From an uncultured Alphaproteobacteria bacterium (GTDB lineage Bacteria > Pseudomonadota > Alphaproteobacteria > HIMB59 > GCA-002718135), in assembly GCA_902571865.1 (NCBI GenBank), contig CACGDO010000005.1, positions 65,486 to 129,485 of the forward strand: DNA of 64,000 nucleotides. The letters run 5' to 3'. Below are positions 44,965-54,796 of the stretch, one piece after another. The number at the start of each line of letters is the position of its first letter. Position 1 is the first letter of the stretch. The position numbers were made by a program, and so were the translations under genes. Below the pieces are notes generated by a model. It was not told the origin of the DNA. It saw only the letters and a program-made list of their open reading frames with translations, and made no database searches.

Positions 44965-45975
44965 TTAATTATTTGGAACTTGAACAGGAATAAAATAGTC
45001 AGGGTTTTTAGATTTTTTTATAACTGCAGGAAAAATTTCTTTATAAGCTTGGTATAGGGTTTGAGGTTCTGGCATTTGATCTTTTATTACTTCGTACAAT
45101 TTAGGAAGGTTATATGAAGGCACCATAGGAAACATATGATGCTCAATATGGTATTCCATTTTCCAATATATAAAACTAAAAATCGGATTAAGTCTAACTG
45201 ATCTTGTTGATAGTCGGTGATCTTTGGCGCTTTCTTTTAGACCCATATGTTGAGTTAAACCCCAAATACCATTAATGCCAAAGAACTTTGGTATTAAAAA
45301 TAAAAATATTGGTAAAAAAGTAGAAAAGTAAATTGAGAAAGCTATTATTGTAATCCATAGAAGAACAAAAATTCTAGAGCTATTTATACAATCCTTAATT
45401 TTATCTTCAGGAATGCAATCTTTCATTACATCAGTTTTAATGCCTAAAGCATGTTTAATAATTTCTACATAAAGAGATTTATGAATTGTAAAAAAACCAA
45501 TTCCAGGAATGAAATTTAAGATAAAACTTAAAAATGTATGTTTGGCAAAAATACTCCCATCAACTTCGTAGTCATGAGGATCAACTGAAGCAGTATAGCT
45601 ATGATGAAGAGAGTGACTCCACTTCCATCTAACAGGTTCAAAATTATTCATAAAACTAGCAATGTTATAGAAGAATTTATTTAATCTTCTATTTTTGAAA
45701 GCAGTTCCATGACCACACTCATGCCAAATAGCATCAGCTCCACTCCAAACGGTACAATAAGCAAGGTAGACAGGCACAAACCATAAAGTTTGCCATGTAT
45801 AAACCGATAATACGCATAGAGCAGTTAAAGATATTGTATAAATAATTATATGTTTCCAGCCCTCAAAATCTGATCTTTTAGAAAGTTTTTTTAGAGTTTT
45901 TCTATCTATATTAGCCCTAAACCATTCGTCTGATATATTGTTTATACCTGTTTGATTTTTTTTAGTTTCTGACAT
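44965..45975 (-). CDS. Fatty acid desaturase family protein (paralogue of 37737)
   Basis: Di-iron membrane desaturase, 336 aa. His boxes: HECGHGTAF near residue 87, SHSLHHSYTAS, and MEYHIEHHMFPMVPSYNLPKL near 277. Several segments line up one to one with the 37737 gene, including the N-terminal WFRANIDRKTLKKLSKRSDFEGWKHI and the SIYFSTFLPIFLFL membrane region. Located 117 nt from the divergent ugd gene and 46 nt upstream of the ALDH. Substrate unknown; not necessarily a fatty acid. Confidence 0.87.
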   Translation of the reverse strand: MSETKKNQTGINNISDEWFRANIDRKTLKKLSKRSDFEGWKHIIIYTISLTALCVLSVYTWQTLWFVPVYLAYCTVWSGADAIWHECGHGTAFKNRRLNKFFYNIASFMNNFEPVRWKWSHSLHHSYTASVDPHDYEVDGSIFAKHTFLSFILNFIPGIGFFTIHKSLYVEIIKHALGIKTDVMKDCIPEDKIKDCINSSRIFVLLWITIIAFSIYFSTFLPIFLFLIPKFFGINGIWGLTQHMGLKESAKDHRLSTRSVRLNPIFSFIYWKMEYHIEHHMFPMVPSYNLPKLYEVIKDQMPEPQTLYQAYKEIFPAVIKKSKNPDYFIPVQVPNN

Positions 45976-46092
45976 AATTAAGATATAAATAATAAAAATT
46001 TGAGTTTTTTCCAGTAAAAATCTCTAATTTATTTTATAACAAATGATAAATATTTAGGTTATTGAGACAGAAATTTTAATAAATCCTGAAAT

Positions 46093-47391
46093 ATGATGAA
46101 TCTTACAATCGTTGGTACTGGTTACGTTGGTTTGGTAACAGGAGCATGTTTTGCTGAATTTGGTTACTCTGTAACATGTATCGATAAAGATAATGATCGT
46201 CTCGAGAAGCTTAAATCTGGAAAGTGCCCATTTTTTGAACCTGGAATGGATGAACTTTTAGACAAGCACATTAATAAAACAAAATTATTATCCTTTGCTT
46301 CTAGTGTAAAAAATAAATTAGATAATACAGATATTATATTTATTACTGTTGGAACACCTACAAGAAGATTGGAGGATGAAGCTGATCTAAGTTTTGTATG
46401 GCAAGTTGCAGAAGAAATATCAGAAAACATAAAAAAATATTGTTTAGTTGTAACTAAATCCACAGTACCAGTTGGAACAACAAGAGAAGTAAAAAAAATT
46501 ATTTCAAATAAAGTTGATAAAAAATTTTTTGATGTAGTTTCTAATCCTGAATTTTTGCGTGAAGGATCTGCAATTGATGATTTCATTAGACCGGATAGAG
46601 TTGTGATAGGAACAGATAATCAAAAATCTGAAAATATAATGAAAGAACTTTATAGACCATTATTTCTCAAAGAAACTCCAATTGTGTCCACATCAATAGA
46701 AACTTCAGAAATAATTAAATATGCATCCAATAGTTTTTTAGCAACTAAAATAGCCTTTATCAATGAAGTTGCTGATTTATGTGAAGTAGTGGGAGCTGAC
46801 GTTCAGCAAGTAGCACATGCAATGGGGATAGATAAACGTATTGGTTCTAAATTTTTAAATGCTGGACCGGGATTTGGAGGATCATGTTTTCCAAAAGATG
46901 TAAAAGCATTTTATTCAACAGCTAAAAAGAAAAATATTGATTTATCAATAATTAATGCGGTGAATAAATCTAATCAAGATCGTATAATTAAAATTTCTAA
47001 TAAAATTACTTCAAAAATAAAAAATAATTCTACAATTACTTTTCTTGGTTTAAGTTTTAAACCTAATACAGATGATGTAAGAGATTCCACATCAATGAAA
47101 ATTGCATCAAATCTTTTTGACCAAGGATTTAAAATACAGTGTTATGACCCAGAAGCAATGGATAGTGCAAAAAGAGAAAATACTAATCTCATTTTTTTTA
47201 ATTCTGCCTACGAAGCTTGTGAAGGATCTTCTGCAATAATAATAGGAACAGAATGGAATGAATTCAGAGCTTTAAATTTTAAAAAAATATCAAACTTGTT
47301 ACAAGAAAAAATAATTTTTGATTTAAGAAATATTTATATTCCAGAAGATTTAAAAGAAATGGGATTTGAATATTATGGAACAGGTAAATAA
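46093..47391 (+). CDS. ugd: UDP-glucose 6-dehydrogenase
   Basis: UDP-glucose dehydrogenase, 432 aa, oxidising UDP-glucose to UDP-glucuronate with 2 NAD. NAD-binding MNLTIVGTGYVGLVTGACFAEFG is at the N terminus, then VVTKSTVPVGTTREV, the NPEFLREGSAIDDFIRPDRVVIG block and the catalytic Cys in FGGSCFPKDVKAF near residue 265, followed by GLSFKPNTDDVRDS. ATG-ATG at the start gives two options; ATG 46093 is used. The 3' end overlaps the phosphomannomutase gene by 17 nt. The pair supplies precursors for surface polysaccharide. Confidence 0.93.
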   Translation: MMNLTIVGTGYVGLVTGACFAEFGYSVTCIDKDNDRLEKLKSGKCPFFEPGMDELLDKHINKTKLLSFASSVKNKLDNTDIIFITVGTPTRRLEDEADLSFVWQVAEEISENIKKYCLVVTKSTVPVGTTREVKKIISNKVDKKFFDVVSNPEFLREGSAIDDFIRPDRVVIGTDNQKSENIMKELYRPLFLKETPIVSTSIETSEIIKYASNSFLATKIAFINEVADLCEVVGADVQQVAHAMGIDKRIGSKFLNAGPGFGGSCFPKDVKAFYSTAKKKNIDLSIINAVNKSNQDRIIKISNKITSKIKNNSTITFLGLSFKPNTDDVRDSTSMKIASNLFDQGFKIQCYDPEAMDSAKRENTNLIFFNSAYEACEGSSAIIIGTEWNEFRALNFKKISNLLQEKIIFDLRNIYIPEDLKEMGFEYYGTGK

Positions 47392-48781
47392 GTTGGAAAT
47401 TGAAAATTTTGATAAAGAGGTTTTGAGAGAGTATGATATCCGAGGAGTGGTCGGTAACAATATCAATCAAAATACCGCCTATACTATTGGAAGGACATTT
47501 GCTTACACAGTTATTAATCGATTAAAATCTAATATAATTGCTACTGGTTTTGATGGAAGATTAACATCACCAGATTTACATTCAGCACTTTGTGAAGGCT
47601 TAATAGACTCAGGTGCTAAAGTTATTAATATTGGTATGGGTCCTACGCCAATGACTTACTTTGCTCATTACCATCTTAATGCAGATGCAGCTATTATGGT
47701 AACAGGCTCTCATAATCCTTCAGAATACAATGGCTTTAAAATGGTTTTAAATAAGCATTCTTTTTATGCTGAAGACATTAAAAGCCTTCAAAAATTAATT
47801 GATCAAAATGATTTAAAATTAAAAGATGGTGAGATCATTAATAAAGATATTAAAAAAGATTATACCGAAAGATTATTGCAAAATATTAATCTCAATAAAA
47901 AAATAAAAATTGCTTGGGATATTGGTAATGGTGCTATGGGAGCTGTCATTAAGGAAGTTACAAATAATTTAAATAATTCTGAAAACATATTAATTAATGA
48001 AGAAGTTGATGGCAATTTCCCTAACCATCATCCAGATCCAACTGTTCCAAAAAATATGGAGCAATTGATAAAGTCAGTCAAAGATAACAGTTGTGACATA
48101 GGTCTGGCTTTTGATGGAGATGGAGATCGTTTAGGTGTTGTAGACAACTTAGGACATTTAGTTTGGGCGGATCAGTACATGTTATTACTATGCACTGAAA
48201 TTGCTCACTTATATGATAACCCAAAAATAATTATGGATGTTAAATGTAGTAAAGTTTTTTTTGATGAAGCAAAAAAACTTAATTGTGATCCTATTATGTC
48301 TAAAACTGGTCACTCTCCAATAAAAGAAAAAATGAAAGAATTAAAATCGCCTTTATCAGGAGAAATGAGTGGTCATGTATGTTATGCAGATGATTTTTAT
48401 GGTTACGATGATGCTATGTACGTTGCATTACGACTACTTAGAATACTATGTAATCAAGAAAAATCCTTGAATGAGTTAATTAATGTATATCCAAAAACTT
48501 ATTCAACTCCTGAAACAAGGTTTGATGTAGATGAAACAAAAAAATTTTTAATTGTTGACGAAATTAAAGACAGAATAAAAAATACAGAAGGTAAAATAAT
48601 AGATATTGACGGAATAAGAGTTGAAAATGATGATGGATGGTTTCTAATGAGAGCTAGTAATACCCAAAACCAACTAACTTGTAGAGCAGAGTCTACTTCC
48701 CAAGAAGGCCTTAAGTCTTTGATAGCAATTATCGAAAATCAGTTATCTCAAAGCGGTGTAAATTATAAGTTTACAGTCTAA
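47375..48781 (+). CDS. Phosphomannomutase/phosphoglucomutase
   Basis: Alpha-D-phosphohexomutase, 468 aa from ATG 47375; the track begins at TTG 47366, three codons earlier, without a clear reason. Domain motifs in order: REYDIRGVVG (N terminus), the phosphoserine loop TGSHNPSEYNGFK near residue 110, the metal loop FDGDGDRLGVVD near 247, GEMSGHVCYADDFYGYDDAMYV and the C-terminal phosphate-binding RASNTQNQLTCRAE. It interconverts hexose 1- and 6-phosphates (AlgC/ManB). Overlaps ugd by 17 nt and dacA by 11 nt. Confidence 0.9.
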   Translation: MEQVNKLEIENFDKEVLREYDIRGVVGNNINQNTAYTIGRTFAYTVINRLKSNIIATGFDGRLTSPDLHSALCEGLIDSGAKVINIGMGPTPMTYFAHYHLNADAAIMVTGSHNPSEYNGFKMVLNKHSFYAEDIKSLQKLIDQNDLKLKDGEIINKDIKKDYTERLLQNINLNKKIKIAWDIGNGAMGAVIKEVTNNLNNSENILINEEVDGNFPNHHPDPTVPKNMEQLIKSVKDNSCDIGLAFDGDGDRLGVVDNLGHLVWADQYMLLLCTEIAHLYDNPKIIMDVKCSKVFFDEAKKLNCDPIMSKTGHSPIKEKMKELKSPLSGEMSGHVCYADDFYGYDDAMYVALRLLRILCNQEKSLNELINVYPKTYSTPETRFDVDETKKFLIVDEIKDRIKNTEGKIIDIDGIRVENDDGWFLMRASNTQNQLTCRAESTSQEGLKSLIAIIENQLSQSGVNYKFTV

Positions 48782-49883
48782 CAAAACAATCACGATTATA
48801 TTTTTTCAATCTTTTACAAGCTGTATATGCTTCTTTTTTAGAAAAATTTTCAAATCTAGATTCATAAAGTTGTTTACCGCTAACTTTTATCAGCACTATA
48901 TTCGATATTTTATCTTTTGTAGAAACTGGATATTTACTTTTAATTAATTTAATTTGTTTTTCTGCATTATTTCTATACTTAAATGTTCCAACAACAATGG
49001 AATAAGCATTTTTTTTCTTTTCAATTTTTTTCTTTGCAGTCTCTTCTTTTTTAACTATTTTTTTATTACTACTTTTTGTCTTAATATTTAATTCAGCAAA
49101 TTCTTTATCCATTATTATTTTCAAAGATTGATTGCGTTGACTTCCCGTATCACCCCCAAAAATAATTCCTATTAATCTCTTATCATCTCTAACTGCTGAA
49201 AAGGCTAATTGAAAACCAGATGCTTTTATATATCCAGTTTTAATTCCATCAGCACCATCGTAGCTTAACATTAATTTATTATGCGTTTTGTAAGTCTTAC
49301 CCTTATAAGTAAATTTTGTTTTTCTAAACAACTTATACTCTTCTGGAAAATTTGAAATTAGTGCATGTGAAAGTTTTGCTATATCTCTTGCAGTTGTTAA
49401 TTGCGCTCTATTGGGAAGACCTGATGCATTTTTAAATGTTGTATTATTCATACCTAAATTTTTTGCATAGCTTGTCATAAGTTTAGCAAACTCTTTTTCA
49501 CTACCCGATATATTTTCAGAAACTACAGTTGCTACATCATTTGCTGATTTAATTATAAGGGCATTAATTGCATCTTTAACTTTTATATTTGATCCCGCTT
49601 CTAAATAAAGTTTGCTTGGTGATCTTGAAGCGGCAATATTTGATACACTTAATTGACTATCATAAGTAAGCTTTCCTTTATTAATATAATCAAACACTAT
49701 GTAGAGAGTCATTATTTTTGTTAAGGATGCTGGGTAATTTCTTGTATCAGCATTGACTTCAAATAAAACTTCTTCAGTATCAAAATCGATTACTATAGCT
49801 GCTTTTTTGGCAAATATATTTGATGAAAAACTTAATATGAAAAAACTATTTAAAATTATGATTAATAATAAATTTTTTTTCAT
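48771..49883 (-). CDS. D-alanyl-D-alanine carboxypeptidase (DacA/PBP5 type) with C-terminal SPOR domain
   Basis: Serine carboxypeptidase, 370 aa, exported to the periplasm. The signal peptide covers about residues 1-25 (KNLLLIIILNSFFILSFSSNIFA). The three penicillin-binding motifs are SLTK at residues 53-56, SAN in IIKSANDVATVV, and KTG in DGIKTGYIKASG. The last 80 residues (YSIVVGTFKYRNNAEKQIKLIKSKYP) form a SPOR domain after a Lys-rich linker, which binds denuded glycan strands at the division site. It trims pentapeptide stems. Divergent from clpS by 83 nt. Confidence 0.92.
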   Translation of the reverse strand: MKKNLLLIIILNSFFILSFSSNIFAKKAAIVIDFDTEEVLFEVNADTRNYPASLTKIMTLYIVFDYINKGKLTYDSQLSVSNIAASRSPSKLYLEAGSNIKVKDAINALIIKSANDVATVVSENISGSEKEFAKLMTSYAKNLGMNNTTFKNASGLPNRAQLTTARDIAKLSHALISNFPEEYKLFRKTKFTYKGKTYKTHNKLMLSYDGADGIKTGYIKASGFQLAFSAVRDDKRLIGIIFGGDTGSQRNQSLKIIMDKEFAELNIKTKSSNKKIVKKEETAKKKIEKKKNAYSIVVGTFKYRNNAEKQIKLIKSKYPVSTKDKISNIVLIKVSGKQLYESRFENFSKKEAYTACKRLKKYNRDCFVRL

Positions 49884-49966
49884 TTTTCTTTGCTTAACAT
49901 AAGATTTTCGATGCTTTCAAACATAAAAATACTTTAAAATATTTCAAAACATATTATTTAATAAAT

Positions 49967-50299
49967 ATGGCAAATGAGGGTCAAAATAACAATAATAATG
50001 AGGATTTTCAAAGAGGTCTATTATTAGATACTAAACCAAAAACAAAAAAACCGTCTATGTATAATGTATTATTATTAAATGATGATTATACTCCAATGGA
50101 ATTTGTTGTGATGGTTTTAGAAAAAATATTTAATAAAAAACAAGAAGAGGCAACGCAAATTATGTTACATGTTCATAAAAATGGTATTGGAGTGTGTGGA
50201 ACATTTACTTATGAGGTAGCGGAGTCTAAATGTAAATCGGTAATGGATATGGCAAAAAAAAATGAACATCCTTTACAATGTACAATGGAAAAAAGTTAA
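49967..50299 (+). CDS. clpS: ATP-dependent Clp protease adaptor ClpS
   Basis: Adaptor, 110 aa, delivering N-end-rule substrates to ClpAP. A disordered N-terminal stretch ([16 protein letters not shown]) is followed by the core [27 protein letters not shown] near residue 37 and the substrate/ClpA contact region [24 protein letters not shown]. Its stop overlaps the ClpA ATG by one base (TAATG), the standard clpS-clpA arrangement. Strong family match. Confidence 0.95.
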   Translation: MANEGQNNNNNEDFQRGLLLDTKPKTKKPSMYNVLLLNDDYTPMEFVVMVLEKIFNKKQEEATQIMLHVHKNGIGVCGTFTYEVAESKCKSVMDMAKKNEHPLQCTMEKS

Positions 50300-52572
50300 T
50301 GCTGTCACAAAATTTAGAAAAAACATTAAGAGAAGCATATCAATTAGCAACTAACTATAAGCATGAGTATGTCACTCTAGAGCATCTTTTATATTCTCTT
50401 TTGGAAGATCAAGATGCTATTAGTGTACTTAAAGCGTGTGCTGTTGATATTTCAAATTTAAAAGAAAATGTTGAAAAATTTATCATTAATGATTTAGAAA
50501 ATCTTAAAGAAAATTTTACAGGCGAGCCAAAATTAACAAATGGTTTTCAAAGAGTTTTACAAAGAGCTGCTATACACGTGCAATCGAGTGGAAGAGAAAG
50601 TGTTACAGGAGCTAACATGATTGTAGCTTTATTTTCTGAGAAAGAAAGTCATGCTGTATATTTTCTTCATCAACAAAATATGAGTAGATTAGATGCTGTT
50701 CAATATATTTCACATGGTATTTCAAAAGCTAACGAAAGTTTTGAAAATGAAGAATTTGTAGATAGTCAAACAAATGACAATAATTCACAACAAGAGCCTA
50801 AAAGTGCTTTAGGTCAATTTTGTATAAATCTTAATGAAAAATCAAAAGATGGTAAAATTGATAAGCTAATCGGAAGAAGCAAAGAATTAGATAGAACAAT
50901 TCAAATTTTATGTAGAAGACAAAAAAATAATCCTTTATTTGTTGGAGATCCTGGCGTTGGAAAAACAGCGATTGCTGAAGGTTTAGCAAAAAGAATTACA
51001 GAAAAAAAAGTTCCTAAAATTATGGAGGATGCAGTAATTTATTCTTTAGATATGGGTGCATTACTAGCAGGCACAAGATACAGAGGTGATTTTGAAGAAA
51101 GATTGAAAGCCGTTCTTAAAGAATTACAAAAAAAAGACAAAGCCGTTTTATTTATTGATGAAATCCACACAGTTATTGGGGCAGGGGCAACGAGTGGAGG
51201 CTCAATGGATGCAAGTAATTTATTAAAACCATCCTTAGGAAATGGCAGCCTCAAATGTATTGGATCAACAACATATAAGGAATTTAAAAATTATTTCGAA
51301 AAAGATAGAGCTTTAGTTAGAAGGTTCCAAAAAATTGATGTTAAGGAACCATCAAAAGATGAAACTGTTAAAATTCTTGAAGGTTTAAAAACGTACTATG
51401 AAGAACACCATAATATTAAATATTCACCAGAAGCAATTATTAGCGCGGTTGAGTTATCAAATAAATATATAGGTGATAGAAAGTTACCAGATAAAGCTAT
51501 TGATGTTATCGATGAAGCAGGAGCATCTCAATATTTATTACCAGAAGAAAAGAGAAAAAAAATTATTCTTTCTAAAGATATCGAAGCAGTAGTTGCTTTA
51601 ATGGCAAGAATTCCAACAAAATCCGTTAATCAAAGCGATAAGAACAGTTTAAAAAATTTAGAGAGAGATTTGAAAAATTTCGTCTTTGGTCAAGACAAAG
51701 CCATCGAAGAATTATCATCTTCCATTAAGTTGGCAAGAGCAGGATTAAGAGAAGATGGAAAACCAATTGGCTCATATCTATTTTCTGGGCCTACAGGGGT
51801 AGGGAAGACTGAGGTAGCTAAACAGTTAAGTAATACCCTTGGAATTAAACTGCTTAGATTTGATATGTCAGAATATATGGAGCGTCATACTGTGAGCAGA
51901 CTTATTGGAGCTCCTCCTGGTTATGTAGGTTTTGACCAAGGCGGTTTATTAACCGATGGCGTTGATCAAAATCCTCATTGTGTACTGTTATTGGATGAAA
52001 TTGAAAAAGCCCACTATGATTTATTCAATATTCTTTTACAAGTAATGGATTATGGAAAACTAACAGATCATAATGGTAAGACGATAGATTTCAGAAACGT
52101 TATATTAATTATGACAACTAATGCTGGTGCAATTGATGTATCTAAAAACAAAATTGGTTTTAATGCAAAAAGATCTAACGATGATAGTAGTGATGCAATA
52201 AATAGAATTTTTTCACCAGAATTTAGAAATCGTATCGACTCAATTATTCATTTTAATCATTTATCTAAAAATATTGTACTTTCGATAGTAGATAAATTTA
52301 TTATAGAAATTGAAGCACAACTCGAAGATAAAGGAGTTTCATTATCAATTAATAAAGAAGCAAAAGAATTTTTAGCTGAAGAGGGTTATGATGAAGTTTA
52401 CGGTGCGAGAGAATTAGGTAGAGTAATACAAGAAAAAGTTAAAAAACCGATGGCTGAAGAACTTATCTTTGGTAAACTAGCTAAAGGTGGACATGTTGAA
52501 ATTACATGTAAAGATAAAAAAATTAACTTTGAATTTTCTAATAAACAAGAAGTAAAAAAAGAATTAGCCTAA
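50299..52572 (+). CDS. clpA: ATP-dependent Clp protease ATPase subunit ClpA
   Basis: AAA+ unfoldase, 757 aa. The track starts at ATG 50278 inside clpS; ATG 50299 gives [17 protein letters not shown], matching the ClpA N terminus, and a TAATG junction. An N-terminal Clp_N domain (LATNYKHEYVTLEHLLYSLLEDQDA) is followed by two ATPase modules: GDPGVGKTAIAEGL near residue 217 with LFIDEIHTVIGAGATSGG, and GPTGVGKTEVAKQL near 497 with LLLDEIEKAHYD. The C-terminal small domain is intact. Stop overlaps the convergent COG3146 gene by 4 nt. Confidence 0.96.
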   Translation: MLSQNLEKTLREAYQLATNYKHEYVTLEHLLYSLLEDQDAISVLKACAVDISNLKENVEKFIINDLENLKENFTGEPKLTNGFQRVLQRAAIHVQSSGRESVTGANMIVALFSEKESHAVYFLHQQNMSRLDAVQYISHGISKANESFENEEFVDSQTNDNNSQQEPKSALGQFCINLNEKSKDGKIDKLIGRSKELDRTIQILCRRQKNNPLFVGDPGVGKTAIAEGLAKRITEKKVPKIMEDAVIYSLDMGALLAGTRYRGDFEERLKAVLKELQKKDKAVLFIDEIHTVIGAGATSGGSMDASNLLKPSLGNGSLKCIGSTTYKEFKNYFEKDRALVRRFQKIDVKEPSKDETVKILEGLKTYYEEHHNIKYSPEAIISAVELSNKYIGDRKLPDKAIDVIDEAGASQYLLPEEKRKKIILSKDIEAVVALMARIPTKSVNQSDKNSLKNLERDLKNFVFGQDKAIEELSSSIKLARAGLREDGKPIGSYLFSGPTGVGKTEVAKQLSNTLGIKLLRFDMSEYMERHTVSRLIGAPPGYVGFDQGGLLTDGVDQNPHCVLLLDEIEKAHYDLFNILLQVMDYGKLTDHNGKTIDFRNVILIMTTNAGAIDVSKNKIGFNAKRSNDDSSDAINRIFSPEFRNRIDSIIHFNHLSKNIVLSIVDKFIIEIEAQLEDKGVSLSINKEAKEFLAEEGYDEVYGARELGRVIQEKVKKPMAEELIFGKLAKGGHVEITCKDKKINFEFSNKQEVKKELA

Positions 52573-53702
52573 TTTTTGAAAGGAAGATAATCTTCTAATT
52601 TTTCTTTTTGGTTATCAATAAGCTGACTTTCTTTATCAAGAAAATTTTGAATAGCTTTACTAAATTCTTGATCTTTAATCCAGTGAGTACTCCATGTTTT
52701 TGTCGGTGCATAACCTCTTTGTAATTTATGCTCACCTTGAGCGCCTGCTTCTACAATTTGAATCTTATTTTGAATTGCGTATTCAATTGCTTGATAATAA
52801 CAGAGTTCAAAATGTAAAAATGGCACTTCATATTTTGATCCCCATAATCGTCCATACAAATGAGATTTACTTAGAAAATTAATTGCAGAAGCAACCATTT
52901 GATTTTCTTGATAAGCCATTATAAGCAATATTTTATTTTTAAAATTCTGTAATATCTCAAAGAAAAATTCTTTAGTTAAATAAGTAGAACCCCATTTTCT
53001 TCCTGTTGTATCTAAATAACAATCGTAAAAAAAATTTATATGCTCTTCTTTAATATCATCTCCATTAAGTAATTTTACAGTTAAATTATTATTTTCAATA
53101 CATTGTCTTTCTCGCCTAATAATTTTTCTTTTTCTTGAGGATAAGTCATTTAAGAATTCATTAAAATTTTTGTATTCATTATTTTTCCAATGAAATTGTA
53201 TTCCTGATCTAACCATAATATTATCAATACCATTCCAATTTGATACATCATTGATAAAATTAAAATGGAGAGAAGAAACATTTATTTTTTTTGCCTCTTG
53301 TATAATATTATTAATTACCTGAACTTGCTTTCCCTTTTTATCTTTTACTGATTTGTTTAAAACAATTCTGCCACCAGTTACTGGTGTAAACGGTATTGCA
53401 GATTGAAGTTTTGGATAATAGTTTATTCCATATCGATGAAAAGCATCAGCCCAAGAATGATCAAAAATATATTCTCCAAAAGAATGGTTCTTTATATAAA
53501 GAGGACATAATGAGATAATTTTATCATTTTTTTGTTCAATATAATGATATGGCTGCCAACCTGTTTTGGTATTTGCACTATTACTTTTTTCTAAAGCGTG
53601 AAGAAATTCATATTGTAAGAACGGATGATCATTTCCAACACATTCATTCCATTCAGAACTTTTGATGTTACTGAGCGAAGAGCAAAAAAAATGTTCACTC
53701 AT
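52569..53702 (-). CDS. FemAB-like GNAT family protein (COG3146 type)
   Basis: Protein of the FemAB-related group (PF04339-like), 377 aa. Visible conserved blocks: SEWNECVGNDHPFLQYEFLHALEKS at the N terminus, GWQPYHYI, FTPVTGGRIVLN, HFNFINDVSNW, KRKIIRRERQCIE and the C-terminal FELCYYQAIEYAIQNKIQIVEAGAQGEHKLQRGYAPTKTWSTHWI. The biochemical role of this family is not established; peptidoglycan or aminoacyl transfer has been suggested by fold. Lies 10 nt from the RidA gene on the same strand, so probably in one transcript. Confidence 0.82.
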   Translation of the reverse strand: MSEHFFCSSLSNIKSSEWNECVGNDHPFLQYEFLHALEKSNSANTKTGWQPYHYIEQKNDKIISLCPLYIKNHSFGEYIFDHSWADAFHRYGINYYPKLQSAIPFTPVTGGRIVLNKSVKDKKGKQVQVINNIIQEAKKINVSSLHFNFINDVSNWNGIDNIMVRSGIQFHWKNNEYKNFNEFLNDLSSRKRKIIRRERQCIENNNLTVKLLNGDDIKEEHINFFYDCYLDTTGRKWGSTYLTKEFFFEILQNFKNKILLIMAYQENQMVASAINFLSKSHLYGRLWGSKYEVPFLHFELCYYQAIEYAIQNKIQIVEAGAQGEHKLQRGYAPTKTWSTHWIKDQEFSKAIQNFLDKESQLIDNQKEKLEDYLPFKN

Positions 53703-53712
53703 TTTGAGTATG

Positions 53713-54177
53713 CTATTTAATTTTAATTATTGCGTCTATTTCAACAGAAATATTAAGTGGAAGAGCATTTGATCCAACTGCGAACCGTGCATGTCTTCCT
53801 TTATCACCAAAAATATTAACTAATAAATCTGATGCTCCATTTATAATTTTAGGTTGATCAGTAAAGTTGTCATTACAATTAACAAAACCCCCAAGTTTCA
53901 AAAAGGTGTCTAATTTATCCCAATCTCCTTTTATTGATGTTTTTAAAGCTGCGATAATGTTAATGCAGCAAATTTCAGCAGCCTTTATTCCTTCTTCTTC
54001 AGAAATATCCACACCAACTTTTCCACTATATAAAATTTTACCATCTATTACAGGTCCTTGACCTGATACATAAACGGTACTATCTGAAACTTTATAAGGA
54101 ACGTAATTTGCAAGTGGTGTTGGCATATCAGGAATATTTAAATCTAATTTCTTGATATTTTCTTCAAAGATGTGCAT
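53713..54177 (-). CDS. RidA/YjgF family enamine/imine deaminase
   Basis: RidA family protein, 154 aa. Features: a DSTVYVSGQGPVIDG strand-turn near residue 32, KAAEICCINIIAALK, LDTFLKLGGFVNC, and the C-terminal ARFAVGSNALPLNISVEIDAIIKIK, where family members usually have a catalytic Arg and Glu in this region. The Arg is visible in HARFAVG. It removes reactive enamine/imine intermediates from PLP enzymes. Its ATG overlaps the 5' region of the divergent cyclophilin ORF. Confidence 0.88.
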   Translation of the reverse strand: MHIFEENIKKLDLNIPDMPTPLANYVPYKVSDSTVYVSGQGPVIDGKILYSGKVGVDISEEEGIKAAEICCINIIAALKTSIKGDWDKLDTFLKLGGFVNCNDNFTDQPKIINGASDLLVNIFGDKGRHARFAVGSNALPLNISVEIDAIIKIK

Positions 54178-54225
54178 TACACATATATATATAAAACAAT
54201 TTGGGTGAAGGTAAAGAAAACAAAT

Positions 54226-54792
54226 ATGATTAAATTTAAAAAACTATTTATTTTCATCTTCATTTTCTCAATATTTTTAAAAGGAGAGATTTTAATGGCT
54301 GATGAAAAAAAAGATATTATCCATATGACACTTAAAGATGGTATTGTTGTAATAGAGACAAAACCAAATGTAGCACCAAAACATGTTAAACAAATCAAGC
54401 AACTTATAGAAGAAGGACAGTATGATGGGGTTGTTTTTCATAGAGTTATAGATGGGTTTATGGCTCAGACAGGAGATGTAGAATTTGGGAATTCAAGTAA
54501 TGATAGTTTTAACTTATCAAGGGCTGGTACAGGTGGATCAAAACTTCCTGATATAGAGGCTGAATTTTCGTCAGAAAACCACGGAAGAGGAGCCGTGTCA
54601 ATGGCAAGAGCACAAAACCCAAATAGTGCTAACAGTCAATTTTTTATTTGTTTTAATGACTGCTCTTTTCTAGATGGTCAATATACTGTTTGGGCTCAAG
54701 TTACCGAAGGTATGGAATATGTAGATAATATCACAAGAGGTGAACCACCTGCAGATCCAGATAAAATAATTAAAATGGAGATTATTAAATAA
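54226..54792 (+). CDS. Cyclophilin-type peptidyl-prolyl cis-trans isomerase
   Basis: Prolyl isomerase, 188 aa from ATG 54226. The N terminus MIKFKKLFIFIFIFSIFLKG is a good signal peptide with a possible cut after ILMA, giving a periplasmic enzyme. Catalytic-core motifs: VVFHRVIDGFMAQTGDV (Arg of FHR), SMARAQNPNSANSQFFICF and FLDGQYTVWAQVTEGMEYVD. The ORF track start at 54172 has no supporting features. A second in-frame ATG, 54295, sits 8 nt after AAGGAGAG and would give a 165-aa cytoplasmic protein of normal PpiB length. Which start is used, or whether both are, is unclear. Confidence 0.88.
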   Translation: MIKFKKLFIFIFIFSIFLKGEILMADEKKDIIHMTLKDGIVVIETKPNVAPKHVKQIKQLIEEGQYDGVVFHRVIDGFMAQTGDVEFGNSSNDSFNLSRAGTGGSKLPDIEAEFSSENHGRGAVSMARAQNPNSANSQFFICFNDCSFLDGQYTVWAQVTEGMEYVDNITRGEPPADPDKIIKMEIIK

Positions 54793-54796
54793 TTAA

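Noticed and set aside
46164-46586. 140-aa minus-strand ORF inside ugd
   Set aside because: It is a shadow of the clear UDP-glucose dehydrogenase frame and has no recognisable motif.
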